Part shown: positions 49,509 through 59,931 of the stretch, piece by piece
Layout of the letters: each line of letters starts with the position of its first letter
Position numbering within the stretch: position 1 is the stretch's first letter
Source: Orrella sp037026685
GTDB taxonomy: Bacteria > Pseudomonadota > Gammaproteobacteria > Burkholderiales > Burkholderiaceae_B
Assembly: GCF_037026685.1 (NCBI RefSeq)
Contig: NZ_JBANET010000013.1
Location: 67,963-131,962, forward strand
Length of the DNA stretch: 64,000 nucleotides
Reading direction: 5' to 3'
Translations under genes and position numbers: made by a program
The notes under the pieces: generated by a model
The model's database searches: none
What the model was told of the DNA's origin: nothing
Seen by the model: the letters and a program-made list of their open reading frames with translations, nothing else

Positions 49509-50690
49509 ATGCCGGATCCCTCTCTTCCCAGGATGACCGCCGACGAGCGGCGTGCCAGCGTGGCGCTGGCGGGCCTGTTCGCCTGCCGCATGCTGGGCCT
49601 GTTCCTGCTGCTGCCGGTCTTTGCCGTGGCCGCCGCCGGGCTGCCTGGCGGCGACGACCCGGCGCGCGTGGGCCTGGCCCTGGGCATGTACGGCCTGACC
49701 CAGGCCTTCATGCAGATTCCCTTCGGCCTGGCTTCCGACCGCTGGGGCCGCCGGCCGGTGGTGATGGCCGGGCTGGTGCTGTTCGTGGCCGGCAGCGTGG
49801 TGTGCGCGCTGGCCGACGACGTGTTCTGGATCACCGTGGGCCGCGCCATCCAGGGCGCCGGCGCGATCTCGGCGGCCGTCACGGCCTGGCTGGCCGACGC
49901 CACCCGGCCCGAGGTGCGCACCCGGGCCATGGCCATGGTGGGCGCCTCGATCGGCCTGTCCTTCGCCCTGTCGCTGCTGCTGGCCCCGCTGCTGGTGGGC
50001 TGGGGCGGCCTGCCGGGGCTGTTCTGGACCATCGCCTGCCTGGGCGTGGCCAGCATGGCGGTGGCCTGGTTCCGCGTGCCGGTGGTGCCGCGCGGCGAGC
50101 CGTCCATGAACCGCGCCCGCATGGCCGACGTGCTGCGCCATCCCGGGCTGCTGCGGCTCAATTTCGGGGTGTTCTGCCTGCACCTGATCCAGGTGGCGCT
50201 GTTCGTGGTGGTGCCAGGCCTGCTGGCGCGCAGCGGCGGGCTGGCCGCCTCGGCGCTGTGGCAGGTCTACCTGCCGGTGATCTTCGGCTCCTTCGTGCTG
50301 ATGGTGCCGGCCATCTTCCTGACCGAGAAGCGCCGCGCGCACGGCCAGGCGCTGCGCGCGGCCGTGGCCGGGCTGCTGGCCGTATGCCTGCTGCTGCCCT
50401 GGGCCAGCGGGGGCTTTGCCGCCCTGGCGCTGGCGCTGACCGGCTTTTTTGTCGTGTTCAACATCCTGGAGGCGCTGCAGCCTTCGCTGGTCTCGCGTGC
50501 CGCGCCGCCCGAGTTCAAGGGGCTGGCGCTGGGGGTGTACAACACCGCCCAGGCGGCGGGCCTGTTCCTGGGCGGCATGCTGGGCGGGTGGCTGGCCACG
50601 CGCCACGGGCCCGACGGCGTGTTCTGGATGGCGGCGGCGCTGTCGGCCGCCTGGCTGGCGGTGGCCTGGACGGTGCGCCGGCCCGATTAA
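49509..50690 (+). CDS. MFS transporter (YajR-like)
   Basis: A 12-segment permease of 393 residues with the A-motif GLASDRWGRRPVVM (about 76-89) and GRAIQGAGAISAAVTAWLAD at segments 4-5. It lacks the C-terminal YAM domain of E. coli YajR. Location between uvrA and ssb is conserved in related genera. The transported compound is unknown; drug or sugar efflux is likely for the family. Confidence 0.88.
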   Translation: MPDPSLPRMTADERRASVALAGLFACRMLGLFLLLPVFAVAAAGLPGGDDPARVGLALGMYGLTQAFMQIPFGLASDRWGRRPVVMAGLVLFVAGSVVCALADDVFWITVGRAIQGAGAISAAVTAWLADATRPEVRTRAMAMVGASIGLSFALSLLLAPLLVGWGGLPGLFWTIACLGVASMAVAWFRVPVVPRGEPSMNRARMADVLRHPGLLRLNFGVFCLHLIQVALFVVVPGLLARSGGLAASALWQVYLPVIFGSFVLMVPAIFLTEKRRAHGQALRAAVAGLLAVCLLLPWASGGFAALALALTGFFVVFNILEALQPSLVSRAAPPEFKGLALGVYNTAQAAGLFLGGMLGGWLATRHGPDGVFWMAAALSAAWLAVAWTVRRPD

Positions 50691-50771
50691 GGGCCGGATC
50701 GGGCACGGGCGGGGGGCGTCCCCGGCATGCCGGCCGCCTTGCCGGGCGGACATTCCCATCCGCCCGCGGGT

Positions 50772-50799
50772 TTGAGCATGCCGCGATATCGCCGATAAT
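50772..50799 (+). promoter_or_regulatory. Candidate ssb promoter
   Basis: TTGAGC (50772-50777) and GATAAT (50794-50799) with a 16-bp spacer lie in the AT-rich part of the MFS-ssb gap. It is the only good pair there. Confidence 0.5.
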
Positions 50800-50809
50800 A
50801 CGAGCCTTC

Positions 50810-50839
50810 GCGGGCGCGAAAAGCGCCCGCCCGCTTTTT
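50810..50839 (+). terminator. Attenuator-like hairpin in the ssb leader
   Basis: A perfect 8-bp stem, GCGGGCGC (50810-50817) with GCGCCCGC (50823-50830), around a GAAAA loop, is followed by CCGC and TTTTT (50835-50839). It lies downstream of the candidate ssb promoter and upstream of ssb, so it may attenuate ssb transcription or end readthrough from the MFS gene. Confidence 0.5.
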
Positions 50840-50912
50840 CATCGTCAAGGTGTCCCATGGCGGCGGCGGCCCAACCTGGCGCGGCCCGCATGGCACCAAT
50901 CAGGAGATCGCC

Positions 50913-51404
50913 ATGGCATCCGTCAACAAGGTCATCATCGTGGGCAACCTGGGGCGCGACCCCGAAGTCCGCTACAGCCCCGAAGGCTCCGCGATCTGCA
51001 ACGTTTCCATCGCCACCACCAGCCAGTGGAAGGACAAGAACAGCGGCGAGAAGCGCGAAGAAACCGAATGGCACCGCGTCGTGTTCTACAACCGCCTGGC
51101 CGAGATCGCCGGCGAATACCTCAAGAAGGGCCGCTCGGTCTACGTCGAGGGCCGCCTGAAGACCCGCAAGTGGACCGACAAGGAAAACATCGAGCGCTAC
51201 ACCACTGAAATCGTCGCCGACCAGATGCAGATGCTGGGTGGCCGCGGCGAAGGCGGCGAAGGCGGCGGCTACGGCGGTGGCGGCTACGGCGGCGAATCGG
51301 CGCCGCGCGCGCCCCGCCCCCAGCAGCAGGCCCCCCGCCCCGCCGCCCAGCCCGCGCACAACGCGACCAACCTGGCGGACATGGACGACGATATCCCGTT
51401 CTAA
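50913..51404 (+). CDS. ssb: Single-stranded DNA-binding protein
   Basis: A 163-residue SSB: N-terminal OB fold (MASVNKVIIVGNLGRDPEVR, about 1-20; WHRVVFYNRLAEIAGEYLKKG), a Gly/Tyr/Pro/Gln-rich flexible linker, and the acidic tip DMDDDIPF that recruits repair and replication proteins. The ATG at 50913 has AGGAG at 50902-50906; an upstream in-frame ATG is rejected. It is divergent from uvrA across the MFS gene. Confidence 0.99.
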   Translation: MASVNKVIIVGNLGRDPEVRYSPEGSAICNVSIATTSQWKDKNSGEKREETEWHRVVFYNRLAEIAGEYLKKGRSVYVEGRLKTRKWTDKENIERYTTEIVADQMQMLGGRGEGGEGGGYGGGGYGGESAPRAPRPQQQAPRPAAQPAHNATNLADMDDDIPF

Positions 51405-51612
51405 AGCATCGCCCGGCCCGGCCTGGCAGCGGCGCCAGGCCAGGGGTCACGCAGCCATCAATATGATGTCGCCAGCGCCCACGTTGGCCGCTCGAACCTG
51501 GGCCCGGCTCGTGGTGTCGACGTTCCACGAGATCTGCGAGCAAGCCAGGGCTGTCTATCGTGCGGCGCCTGCGCAAGGGCCGCGTGCGCGCAAGTAGGGA
51601 CGGCCGGCACCG

Positions 51613-52515
51613 CTAGCGGCGCTGCGCGTGCGACAGCAGCAGTTGCACGAACGCGCGCGGGGCCGGCGCCAGTTCGACCGTGGCCCGCTCCAGCAGGCAC
51701 ATGTCCGCGCCTGGTATGGGTTCTTGCACGACGATGCTCTCCAGGTGGCGGGCCAGCGACAGCTTGTCCAGGATCACGCGCGGGGCCAGGAACAGGTAGT
51801 CGGACGTCGATATCAGGTCCAGCGTGTCGAAAAGCGATTCCACGCTGCCCACCATCCTGGGGGTGCCCAGGCCGTTGCGGGCGAACCAGTCGGCCAGCCG
51901 GTTCGATGGCGTGCCGATGCGTCCGAACGGACTGGTATTGACCCACTCGGCTTGGCGCAGTTGATGCAGCGAGCGGGCGGCGCGCAAGGGATGTCCCTTG
52001 CGGCACAGCACGCAGGGCTCGGATTCGGCGAGCACGGTACAGCGGAAATCCCCCGTGTCGGTGCCGCTGGAGACCAGCGTCAGCGCGAAGTCCAGCTTGC
52101 CCTCGCGCAGCGCCGACAGCAGCACGGTGGACGGGCCTGCGCTGATGTGCACCGATACGCGCGGGTGGCGGGCGCGGAACTGCTGCAATACCGGCGCCAG
52201 CAGGCGCGCAAAGATCTCCGAGGAAGCCCCGACGTTGATCGTGCCGGCCAACTCGCCGTGCAGGTGGCGAAAGATCTGTTCGGCCCGTTCGCATTCGCCC
52301 AGGATGATGCGTGCGCGCCCGAGCAGCTGCGCGCCCGACGCGGTCAGCGTGATGCCCTTGGCCGCCCGCAGGAACAGTTGCGCGCCCAGGCTTTCTTCCA
52401 GGCGCTTGATCTGCTGGGTCAGCCCGCTTTGCTCCATGCCCAGGTGCCGGGCGGCGGCGCGAATGCTGCCGTGCTCGACGACCTGCACGAAGGCGCGCAG
52501 TTGCTGGAGGGTCAT
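51613..52515 (-). CDS. LysR-family transcriptional regulator
   Basis: A 300-residue LTTR: N-terminal helix-turn-helix (LRAFVQVVEHGSIRAAARHL, then GLTQQIKRLEESLGAQLF) and a co-inducer domain from about residue 90 (TINVGASSEIFARLLAPVL). It diverges from the six-gene operon at 52618 with a 102-bp AT-rich gap holding a T-N11-A site; it most likely activates that operon. Its effector should be a substrate or intermediate of the operon (inferred). Confidence 0.93.
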   Translation of the reverse strand: MTLQQLRAFVQVVEHGSIRAAARHLGMEQSGLTQQIKRLEESLGAQLFLRAAKGITLTASGAQLLGRARIILGECERAEQIFRHLHGELAGTINVGASSEIFARLLAPVLQQFRARHPRVSVHISAGPSTVLLSALREGKLDFALTLVSSGTDTGDFRCTVLAESEPCVLCRKGHPLRAARSLHQLRQAEWVNTSPFGRIGTPSNRLADWFARNGLGTPRMVGSVESLFDTLDLISTSDYLFLAPRVILDKLSLARHLESIVVQEPIPGADMCLLERATVELAPAPRAFVQLLLSHAQRR

Positions 52516-52537
52516 TGGGAGTATAGAAAGTAATCAA

Positions 52538-52552
52538 TATAACAATTATAGT
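52538..52552. promoter_or_regulatory. LysR-type box and -10 element of the 52.6-59.0 kb operon
   Basis: TATAA-CAA-TTATA (52538-52550) is a dyad that fits the LTTR consensus T-N11-A. TATAGT (52547-52552) overlaps its right half and is a good -10 hexamer for the plus-strand operon, without a good -35, as expected for an activator-dependent promoter. Only 102 bp separate the divergent start codons. Confidence 0.6.
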
Positions 52553-52617
52553 ATCTTGTGCACTCGGTTGCCGGCTTCTAGACTGCGCCCACTGACTCTT
52601 CAAGCGTGGAAAGCCTT

Positions 52618-53010
52618 ATGACCGTCGACCGTTTCGCCCTGGGCGAACAAATCCGCACCGAAGTGCTGGGGCCCGAGTACGTCGCGGCCTCTAGCGCCAA
52701 TACCGATGCCTTCAGCGAACCGCTGCGCGAATTCGCCATCAGGAATCTCTGGGGCGACATCTGGGCGCGTCCCGGCCTGGACCGCCGCGCGCGCAGCATC
52801 GTGAACCTGGCCATCCTCTCCAGCGACAACCGGCCCGGCGAGCTCAAGACCCACATTCGTGCAGCCCTGAACAACGGCATGAGCCGCGAGGAGATCGGCG
52901 AGGTCTTCCTGCAGGTGGCCCTATACCGCGGCATTCCTACCGGCAGCGACGCCACGCGTATCGCGCGCCAGACCTTCGCCGAAATCGACGCCCAAGCGGG
53001 CAAGGCCTGA
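52618..53010 (+). CDS. Carboxymuconolactone decarboxylase family protein
   Basis: A 130-residue CMD-like protein: the core LNLAILSS-type helix (here IVNLAILSSDNRPGELKTHI) and MSREEIGEVFLQVALYRGIP match the gamma-CMD branch. It lacks the CXXC of AhpD peroxidases, so a decarboxylase or lactone/ring chemistry is more likely than a peroxidase. The ATG at 52618 is preferred to a GTG at 52606. First gene of the operon; aldehyde dehydrogenase follows after 6 nt. Confidence 0.88.
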   Translation: MTVDRFALGEQIRTEVLGPEYVAASSANTDAFSEPLREFAIRNLWGDIWARPGLDRRARSIVNLAILSSDNRPGELKTHIRAALNNGMSREEIGEVFLQVALYRGIPTGSDATRIARQTFAEIDAQAGKA

Positions 53011-53016
53011 GCCGCG

Positions 53017-54531
53017 ATGTCACGATCTTCCGTCAGCCAAGCCGGCGTCCGGGAGCGCCTGCTGGCCTTGTGCGAGCGCCATGTCGGCCCGGCCGCCTCG
53101 ATCGGCGCATGGGTAGCCGGCCAGGCCGTGGCCGGCGGCGGCAGCACCGAGCTGGCGTTGGTGTATCCGGGCGACGGCGGCGAACTGCTGCGCTATCGGG
53201 ATGCCTCGCCCGAGCTCGTCGGCCAGGCGCTGCAATCGTGCGCGCGCGGCCAGGCAGCCTGGGCCGCGCTGCCGGCGCAGCGGCGCGGCGAACTGCTGGC
53301 CGCGCTGGGCGAGCTCATCAAGGCCAACGCCGAGTCGCTGGCCACGCTGGAGGCGATCTCCTCGGGCAAGGCCATCAAGGGGTGCAGGGCCCAGCTGGGC
53401 GCGGTCGCCGAGATATTCCGCTACTACTCGGGCTGGACCGACAAGTTCGGCGGCAGCGTGATTCCGGTGCCGGGCGGGCAGTTGAACTACACGCTGCGCG
53501 AACCGCTGGGCGTGGTGTTCCAGATCATGCCCTGGAATTCGCCTTTGTACCTTGCGGCCTGGAACGCCGCGCCGGCGCTGGCGATGGGCAACGCGGTGCT
53601 GATCAAGCCGTCCGAACTGACGCCGCTGACGACGCTGGCCCTGGGGCGCCTGGCCACCGAGGCGGGCCTGCCGGCGGGCGTGCTCAACGTGGTGGCCGGC
53701 CTGGGGCAGACGGTGGGCGATGCGGCCATCGCCGATCCGCTCGTCAAAAAGGTGGTGTTCGTCGGTTCGACCCAGACCGGCCGGCGCGTCAGCCAGGCCG
53801 CCGCGCGGCGGCCTATTCCTTGCCTGCTGGAGCTGGGCGGCAAGTCGGCCAACATCGTGTTCGCGGACGCGGATCTGGACGCGGCCGCCCGGATGGCGGT
53901 CGTGGCCGCTTTTTCCAACACGGGGCAGAACTGCGTGGCCGGCTCGCGGCTGCTGGTGCAGCGCGGGATCTACGACGCGTTCGTGCAGCGTGTGGTGCGC
54001 GAGGCCGCCCGGTACCGCATCGGCCTGCCCCTGGACGAGTCGGCAGACAGCGGGCCCATCAACAACGCTGCGCAGTACCGCCGGGTATGGGACATGATCC
54101 AGCTGGGCCTGCGCGAAGGCGCCGAACTGGCCTATGGCCAGGCCAGCCCGTCCGGGCAGGCGGGTTTCCTGCTGGGGCCGACGGTGCTCAGGCACGTGAA
54201 CAACCGCATGCGCATCGCCCGCGAGGAGGTCTTCGGGCCGGTGCTCGCGGCCATCGCCTTCGAGGACGAGGCCGACGCCATCGCCCAGGCCAACGACAGC
54301 GAGTTCGGGCTGGCCGGTGCGGTGTGGACGCGGGACGTCGCGCGGGCGCACCGGGTAGCCGCCGCGGTGCGGGCGGGCCTCTTCTGGATCAACATGTACC
54401 GCGACATGCACGTATCCACGCCTTTCGGCGGCGTGGACAGCAGCGGCTACGGGCGCTCCAGCGGCATCGAAGCCTTGTACGAGTACACCCAGACCAAGAG
54501 CGTGTGGGTGCCTACGGCGCCCGGCGCCTGA
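53017..54531 (+). CDS. Aldehyde dehydrogenase family protein
   Basis: An NAD(P)-dependent aldehyde oxidoreductase of 504 residues. Catalytic residues are all present: Asn174 (MPWNSPLYL), Lys197 (LIKPSE), Glu272 (LELGGKSANI) and Cys306 (GQNCVAGS). The FWINMYRDMH segment near the C-terminus lines the substrate channel and is unlike that of betaine or succinate-semialdehyde enzymes, so the aldehyde is not assigned. Second gene of the operon. Confidence 0.92.
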   Translation: MSRSSVSQAGVRERLLALCERHVGPAASIGAWVAGQAVAGGGSTELALVYPGDGGELLRYRDASPELVGQALQSCARGQAAWAALPAQRRGELLAALGELIKANAESLATLEAISSGKAIKGCRAQLGAVAEIFRYYSGWTDKFGGSVIPVPGGQLNYTLREPLGVVFQIMPWNSPLYLAAWNAAPALAMGNAVLIKPSELTPLTTLALGRLATEAGLPAGVLNVVAGLGQTVGDAAIADPLVKKVVFVGSTQTGRRVSQAAARRPIPCLLELGGKSANIVFADADLDAAARMAVVAAFSNTGQNCVAGSRLLVQRGIYDAFVQRVVREAARYRIGLPLDESADSGPINNAAQYRRVWDMIQLGLREGAELAYGQASPSGQAGFLLGPTVLRHVNNRMRIAREEVFGPVLAAIAFEDEADAIAQANDSEFGLAGAVWTRDVARAHRVAAAVRAGLFWINMYRDMHVSTPFGGVDSSGYGRSSGIEALYEYTQTKSVWVPTAPGA

Positions 54532-54559
54532 TTCAATCTTTTTTCGAGGGTGTCTTGCC

Positions 54560-55450
54560 ATGAGTGACAAACAGCCGATAGGCGTGATCGGACTGGGCAA
54601 CATGGGCCGCGGCATGGCGTTGTCGCTGCTTCGCGCCGGCTTTGCAGTGCTGGGCCTGGACCGCAGCCCGGCCGTGGCGCAGCGGGCCAGGCAGGAAGGC
54701 GTGACGCTGGCCGGCGATCTGCCCCAGCTGGCGGCCGCTTGCCGGACCATCGTGCTGTCGCTGCCGACTTCGGCCGTCGTCAGGGAGGTGATGGCCGGCG
54801 AGCAGGGCATTCTTGCGCTGGCGCGGCCGGGAGTGGCCGTGATCGACACGACTACCGCCGATCCCGACGTCACGCGGGAGTTGGCCGTGCTGGCGCGCCA
54901 GCGCGGCGCCGTGTTGATCGATGCGCCGGTCAGCGGCGGGCCGGGCGGTGCGCTGCGCGGCGAGCTGACGATGTTCCTGGGCGGACAGGCCGAGCATATC
55001 GAGGCCGTCCGGCCGGTGCTGGCGGCCATGGGCAGCAAGCTGTTCCATATCGGCGATACGGGCGCCGGCAATATCGCCAAGATCGTGAACAACCTGCTGA
55101 CGGCCGCGCAACTGCTCACGGCAGGCGAGGCGTTCCGGCTGGCCGAGGCGGCTGGCGTGCAGACCGGACAGCTGCTCGATGCCATCAACGCCGGCTCGGG
55201 CCGCAGCGGCGTGACCGAGTTCAACTATCCCAAGCGCATCCTCACCGGCGGTTTCGACTCGGGCTTCACCATGCAGCTCATGCGCAAGGACGTGGCCTTG
55301 GCCGCATCCCTGTGCGAGAAGCTGGCGGTCGATGTGCCGGTCACCCGCGAAGTGTTCGCCCTGTGGCGCGAGAGCGCCGCCGCGCTGGCCGATGGCGAAG
55401 ATTTCAATCGCATCGTGCAGTTTCGCCGCGGCGCGCAGGCCGGGGCTTGA
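54560..55450 (+). CDS. 3-hydroxyisobutyrate dehydrogenase family (beta-hydroxyacid dehydrogenase)
   Basis: An NAD(P)-dependent beta-hydroxyacid dehydrogenase, 296 residues. N-terminal Rossmann motif IGVIGLGNMGRGMA (7-20), substrate motif DAPVSGGPGGALRGELTM (about 121-138), catalytic Lys174 (AKIVNNLL) with Asn178. Members act on 3-hydroxyisobutyrate, tartronate semialdehyde, glycerate-like or succinate-semialdehyde-type compounds. Together with the adjacent aldehyde dehydrogenase it suggests a hydroxyacid/semialdehyde pair. Confidence 0.92.
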   Translation: MSDKQPIGVIGLGNMGRGMALSLLRAGFAVLGLDRSPAVAQRARQEGVTLAGDLPQLAAACRTIVLSLPTSAVVREVMAGEQGILALARPGVAVIDTTTADPDVTRELAVLARQRGAVLIDAPVSGGPGGALRGELTMFLGGQAEHIEAVRPVLAAMGSKLFHIGDTGAGNIAKIVNNLLTAAQLLTAGEAFRLAEAAGVQTGQLLDAINAGSGRSGVTEFNYPKRILTGGFDSGFTMQLMRKDVALAASLCEKLAVDVPVTREVFALWRESAAALADGEDFNRIVQFRRGAQAGA

Positions 55451-55461
55451 GCGATCCGGCC

Positions 55462-56619
55462 ATGCACGACGCGCACGCATCCGCCGAGGAGTTTGCCGCC
55501 CTGCGCCGCGACCTGCATGCGCATCCGGAGCTGGCATTCGAGGAGCATCGCACCGCCGCCATCGTGGCCCGGACGCTGCGCGGGCTGGGCTATTCGGTCC
55601 AGACCGGCATCGCGGGAACGGGCGTGGTGGGTACGCTGTCGCGCCCGGGCGGCACCCGCAGCATCGCCTTGCGGGCCGACATGGATGCGCTGCCCATCCA
55701 GGAGGAAAATGACGCGGGCCATGCCAGCGCGGCGCCCGGACGCATGCACGCCTGCGGCCACGACGGCCATACCGCCATGCTGCTGGCCGGTGCCGCCTTG
55801 CTTGCCCGCCAGGGGCGTTTTGCGGGCACCGTGCACGTGGTCTTCCAGCCTGCCGAAGAGCGCGGCGAGGACAGCGGGGCGCAACGCATGCTCCAGGAGG
55901 GCCTGTTCGAGCGTTTCCCGGCCGATGCGGTGTTCGCCATGCACAATCACCCGGGCTTGCCGGTGGGACACTTCATGTGCCGCCCCGGGCCTTTCATGTC
56001 GGCCAGCGACAAGGTGCGCGTCGTCGTGCAGGGACGCGCGGGCCATGCCGCCCGCCCGCATCTGTGCATCGATGCCGGCCTGGTGGCCGCAGCCATCGTG
56101 ATGAGCCTGCAATCGGTGGTGTCGCGCAATATCGATCCGGCCCAGGCGGCCGTGGTGTCGGTAGGGCGGCTGGCTGCCGGGCATGTCTACAACGTCATTC
56201 CCGATAGGGCGGAGCTCGAACTTAGCGTGCGCTCCTTCGATCCCGCGGTGCGCGCGCTGCTGCGGGCGCGGATCGAGGCGACCGTGGCGGCGCAGGCGCA
56301 AAGCTACGGTGCCGCCGTCCAGCTCGATTACGTAATGGGCTATCCCGTGCTGGTCAACGACCCGGGGCAGACGGCGCTGGCCGTGCAGGCGGCCCGCGAT
56401 GTCGCCGGCGCCGACGCTGTGCAGGCCGACGCCGCGCCCATCATGGGCAGCGAGGACTTCGCCTACATGCTGCAGGCGCGTCCCGGCTGCCTGATCCGTA
56501 TCGGCAACGGGTTGCATAGCCCGGCCCTGCATCACCCGCGCTACGAGTTCGACGACGCGAACATCGCCATCGGCGCGGCCTATTGGAAACGCCTGGTGGA
56601 ACGCTACCTGGCGGCCTGA
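55462..56619 (+). CDS. M20 family amidohydrolase (hippurate hydrolase/aminoacylase-like)
   Basis: A zinc/manganese amidohydrolase of 385 residues of the M20D group, which cleaves N-acyl amino acids. Metal ligands lie in HACGHDGHTAMLL (about 96-108), the double Glu in FQPAEERGEDSG (about 129-140) and later NHPG. The lid domain has VVVQGRAGHAARPH. Start ATG 55462; a TTG at 55447 overlapping the upstream stop (TTGA) is an alternative. Its product amino acid could be L-serine, because the last gene is a serine dehydratase (inferred). Confidence 0.9.
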   Translation: MHDAHASAEEFAALRRDLHAHPELAFEEHRTAAIVARTLRGLGYSVQTGIAGTGVVGTLSRPGGTRSIALRADMDALPIQEENDAGHASAAPGRMHACGHDGHTAMLLAGAALLARQGRFAGTVHVVFQPAEERGEDSGAQRMLQEGLFERFPADAVFAMHNHPGLPVGHFMCRPGPFMSASDKVRVVVQGRAGHAARPHLCIDAGLVAAAIVMSLQSVVSRNIDPAQAAVVSVGRLAAGHVYNVIPDRAELELSVRSFDPAVRALLRARIEATVAAQAQSYGAAVQLDYVMGYPVLVNDPGQTALAVQAARDVAGADAVQADAAPIMGSEDFAYMLQARPGCLIRIGNGLHSPALHHPRYEFDDANIAIGAAYWKRLVERYLAA

Positions 56620-56646
56620 CCCACCTATGTCACGAAAGGGGAAACC

Positions 56647-57618
56647 ATGTATTGCAGATTGAAGAAGATCGTCCTGTCGGCCGCGGGCGCCGCGCTGCTG
56701 GCGGCAAGCGCGACAGCCGCCGCCTATCCGGAGCGTCCTATCCGGCTGGTGGTGCCGTTCCCGGCCGGCGGCCTGGCCGACACGGTGGCGCGGGTGGTCG
56801 GCGAGCGCCTGGGGGCCGTCCTGGGCCAGCCCATCGTCATGGACTACAAGGCCGGCGCGGCCACCATCATCGGCGCCGACAATGCGGCCAAGTCCACTCC
56901 CGACGGCTATACCCTGCTGCTGGGCTCGGCCACGACCTTTGCCGTCAATCCCATTATCTACAGCAAGCTGCCCTATGCGCCCTTGACGGACTTCGACCCC
57001 ATCGGCATCGTGGGCAGCAGCGCGCTGGCGCTGGTTGCCAATACCGCCCTGCCGGTCAACGACGTCAAGGCGCTGATCGAGGCGATCAAGGCCGAGCCGG
57101 CCAAATATTCCTACGGTTCGCACGGCGCCGGCTCCACCGTGCACTTCGCCGCCGAGATGTTGTGGCGCGCGGCAGGCGTGAATGTGCTGCACATCCCCTA
57201 CAAGGGCAGCGCGCCGGCCATGACAGACTTGATGGGCGGCCAGATCACGATGACATTCGACTCTGTTCCCGCGGCGGCCGCCGCGGCCAAGGGCGGGCGC
57301 GTCAAGGTGCTGGCCACCACCGGCAGCGAGCGCGCCGGGCTGTTGCCGGACGTGCCGACCATCAGCGAGAGCGGCTATCCGGTCGTCCTGGAATCCTGGT
57401 GGGCGGTCGTGGCGCCCAAGGGCTTGCCCGATGACGTGCGCGCCAAGCTGACCGATGCCCTGGCCCAGACGGTGGCCGACCCCTCGGTGCACGACAAACT
57501 GGCGGGCCTGGGCTTTAATACGAAGTACGGCAGCCCCGGCCAGTTCGCCACGCTGATCGAGCAGGACACCGCCAAGCTGGCGCCGATCGCCAAGGCCAAC
57601 GACATCCGGCAGGACTGA
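56647..57618 (+). CDS. Bug-family tripartite tricarboxylate transport (TTT) receptor
   Basis: A 323-residue periplasmic binding protein of the Bug family with a signal peptide (cut near TAAAYPERP), RLVVPFPAGGLADTVARVV and VMDYKAGAATIIGADNAA. It is the only transport-related gene in this operon, so it probably delivers the substrate of the neighbouring amidohydrolase. Paralogous to the receptor at 34189-35160. No TctA/TctB genes adjoin it. Confidence 0.93.
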   Translation: MYCRLKKIVLSAAGAALLAASATAAAYPERPIRLVVPFPAGGLADTVARVVGERLGAVLGQPIVMDYKAGAATIIGADNAAKSTPDGYTLLLGSATTFAVNPIIYSKLPYAPLTDFDPIGIVGSSALALVANTALPVNDVKALIEAIKAEPAKYSYGSHGAGSTVHFAAEMLWRAAGVNVLHIPYKGSAPAMTDLMGGQITMTFDSVPAAAAAAKGGRVKVLATTGSERAGLLPDVPTISESGYPVVLESWWAVVAPKGLPDDVRAKLTDALAQTVADPSVHDKLAGLGFNTKYGSPGQFATLIEQDTAKLAPIAKANDIRQD

Positions 57619-57646
57619 CCGGCGCGCCGCATCTTAGGGAGAACAC

Positions 57647-59038
<1,392 letters not shown>

Positions 59039-59040
59039 GG

Positions 59041-59931
59041 CTAGCTGGTCTCGAAATCGCAGCATTGCCGCGCGATTTCCGCCAGCCCGTGGTTCCAGGC
59101 GGTCTGCGGATACTTGCGAAAGACGGCGTAGTAGCGGACCGGCCGTAACGGCGGATCGGTGTGTACCCGCTGCAGCCGGCCGGATGCCTCATGTTCCCGG
59201 AACAGCGCGACGGGCAGGCAACTCACGCCTCCGTGCGCCCTGATCAGACCGGCCAGGGCGAATACGTTGTTGCCCCCTGGCAATCGTTCTGGCTGAGCGC
59301 CCGTGGCGGCATAAACCTGTGCACAGAGCGTGTTGACGATCGACTGCGAGTTCTGCTCAATGAAAGTATGCCGGGTCAGCGCATGCAAGGTATGAATCCG
59401 TCCGGCCTCGAAGGTGCCGGGCGCGGCGAACCAGCCGAACTCGGCCGCGCCGATTTCTATCTGGTGCAGTGCGGGCGATTCGGGCGATTCCGCTACCACG
59501 CAAAGGTCCAGTGTGCCCGACTCGGCCTTGTGTATCAGCGTGGACGAATCTTCCACCGTCGGTTGAATGACCACGTCCGGATAGCGCAGGCGGGCGGCCC
59601 CGAGAAAGGCAGGAAACCAGGTCATTACCGACAGCTCGGTCAGTCCCACGCTGATTTGAAGGCGCGCCGGCATCCCGGGCGACTTCAATCGGTCCAGCCG
59701 GTCCAGGGTTTCAAGCAGCTGCTCGCATTCGTGAAAGAGCAGGCGGCCAGCCGGTGTCAGCGTGTTCTTGCGGCCCGGGTGTTCGAACAGGGCTTCGGCC
59801 GCCAGGCTTTCCACTTCCTGTAGCCGCTTGGTCACGGCGGACTGCGTGACGTGCAGCCTTTCGGCCGCTGCGCGCAGCGTACCCAGTCGCGCGACCCAAT
59901 AGAAGGTCTCCAGTTGTGCGCGGCTCAGCAT
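59041..59931 (-). CDS. LysR-family regulator (first of a tandem paralogous pair)
   Basis: A 296-residue LTTR with helix-turn-helix LETFYWVARLGTLRAAAERL (about 8-27). The core has ISVGLTELSVMTWFPAFLG at about 90-108 and ends EIARQCCDFETS, both close to the neighbour at 59925-60854. Start ATG 59931; the genes overlap by 7 nt. It is convergent with sdaA, 2 bp away. Which operon it controls is unclear; the divergent aminotransferase operon at 60990 is likely. Confidence 0.92.
   Translation of the reverse strand: MLSRAQLETFYWVARLGTLRAAAERLHVTQSAVTKRLQEVESLAAEALFEHPGRKNTLTPAGRLLFHECEQLLETLDRLDRLKSPGMPARLQISVGLTELSVMTWFPAFLGAARLRYPDVVIQPTVEDSSTLIHKAESGTLDLCVVAESPESPALHQIEIGAAEFGWFAAPGTFEAGRIHTLHALTRHTFIEQNSQSIVNTLCAQVYAATGAQPERLPGGNNVFALAGLIRAHGGVSCLPVALFREHEASGRLQRVHTDPPLRPVRYYAVFRKYPQTAWNHGLAEIARQCCDFETS

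Noticed and set aside
46975..49536. An 853-codon open frame on the plus strand opposite uvrA
   Set aside because: It is the antisense of uvrA in high-GC DNA, with low-complexity His/Arg/Ala composition and no domain.
53020..55224. A 734-codon minus-strand frame opposite the aldehyde dehydrogenase
   Set aside because: Antisense of two well-supported dehydrogenase genes.
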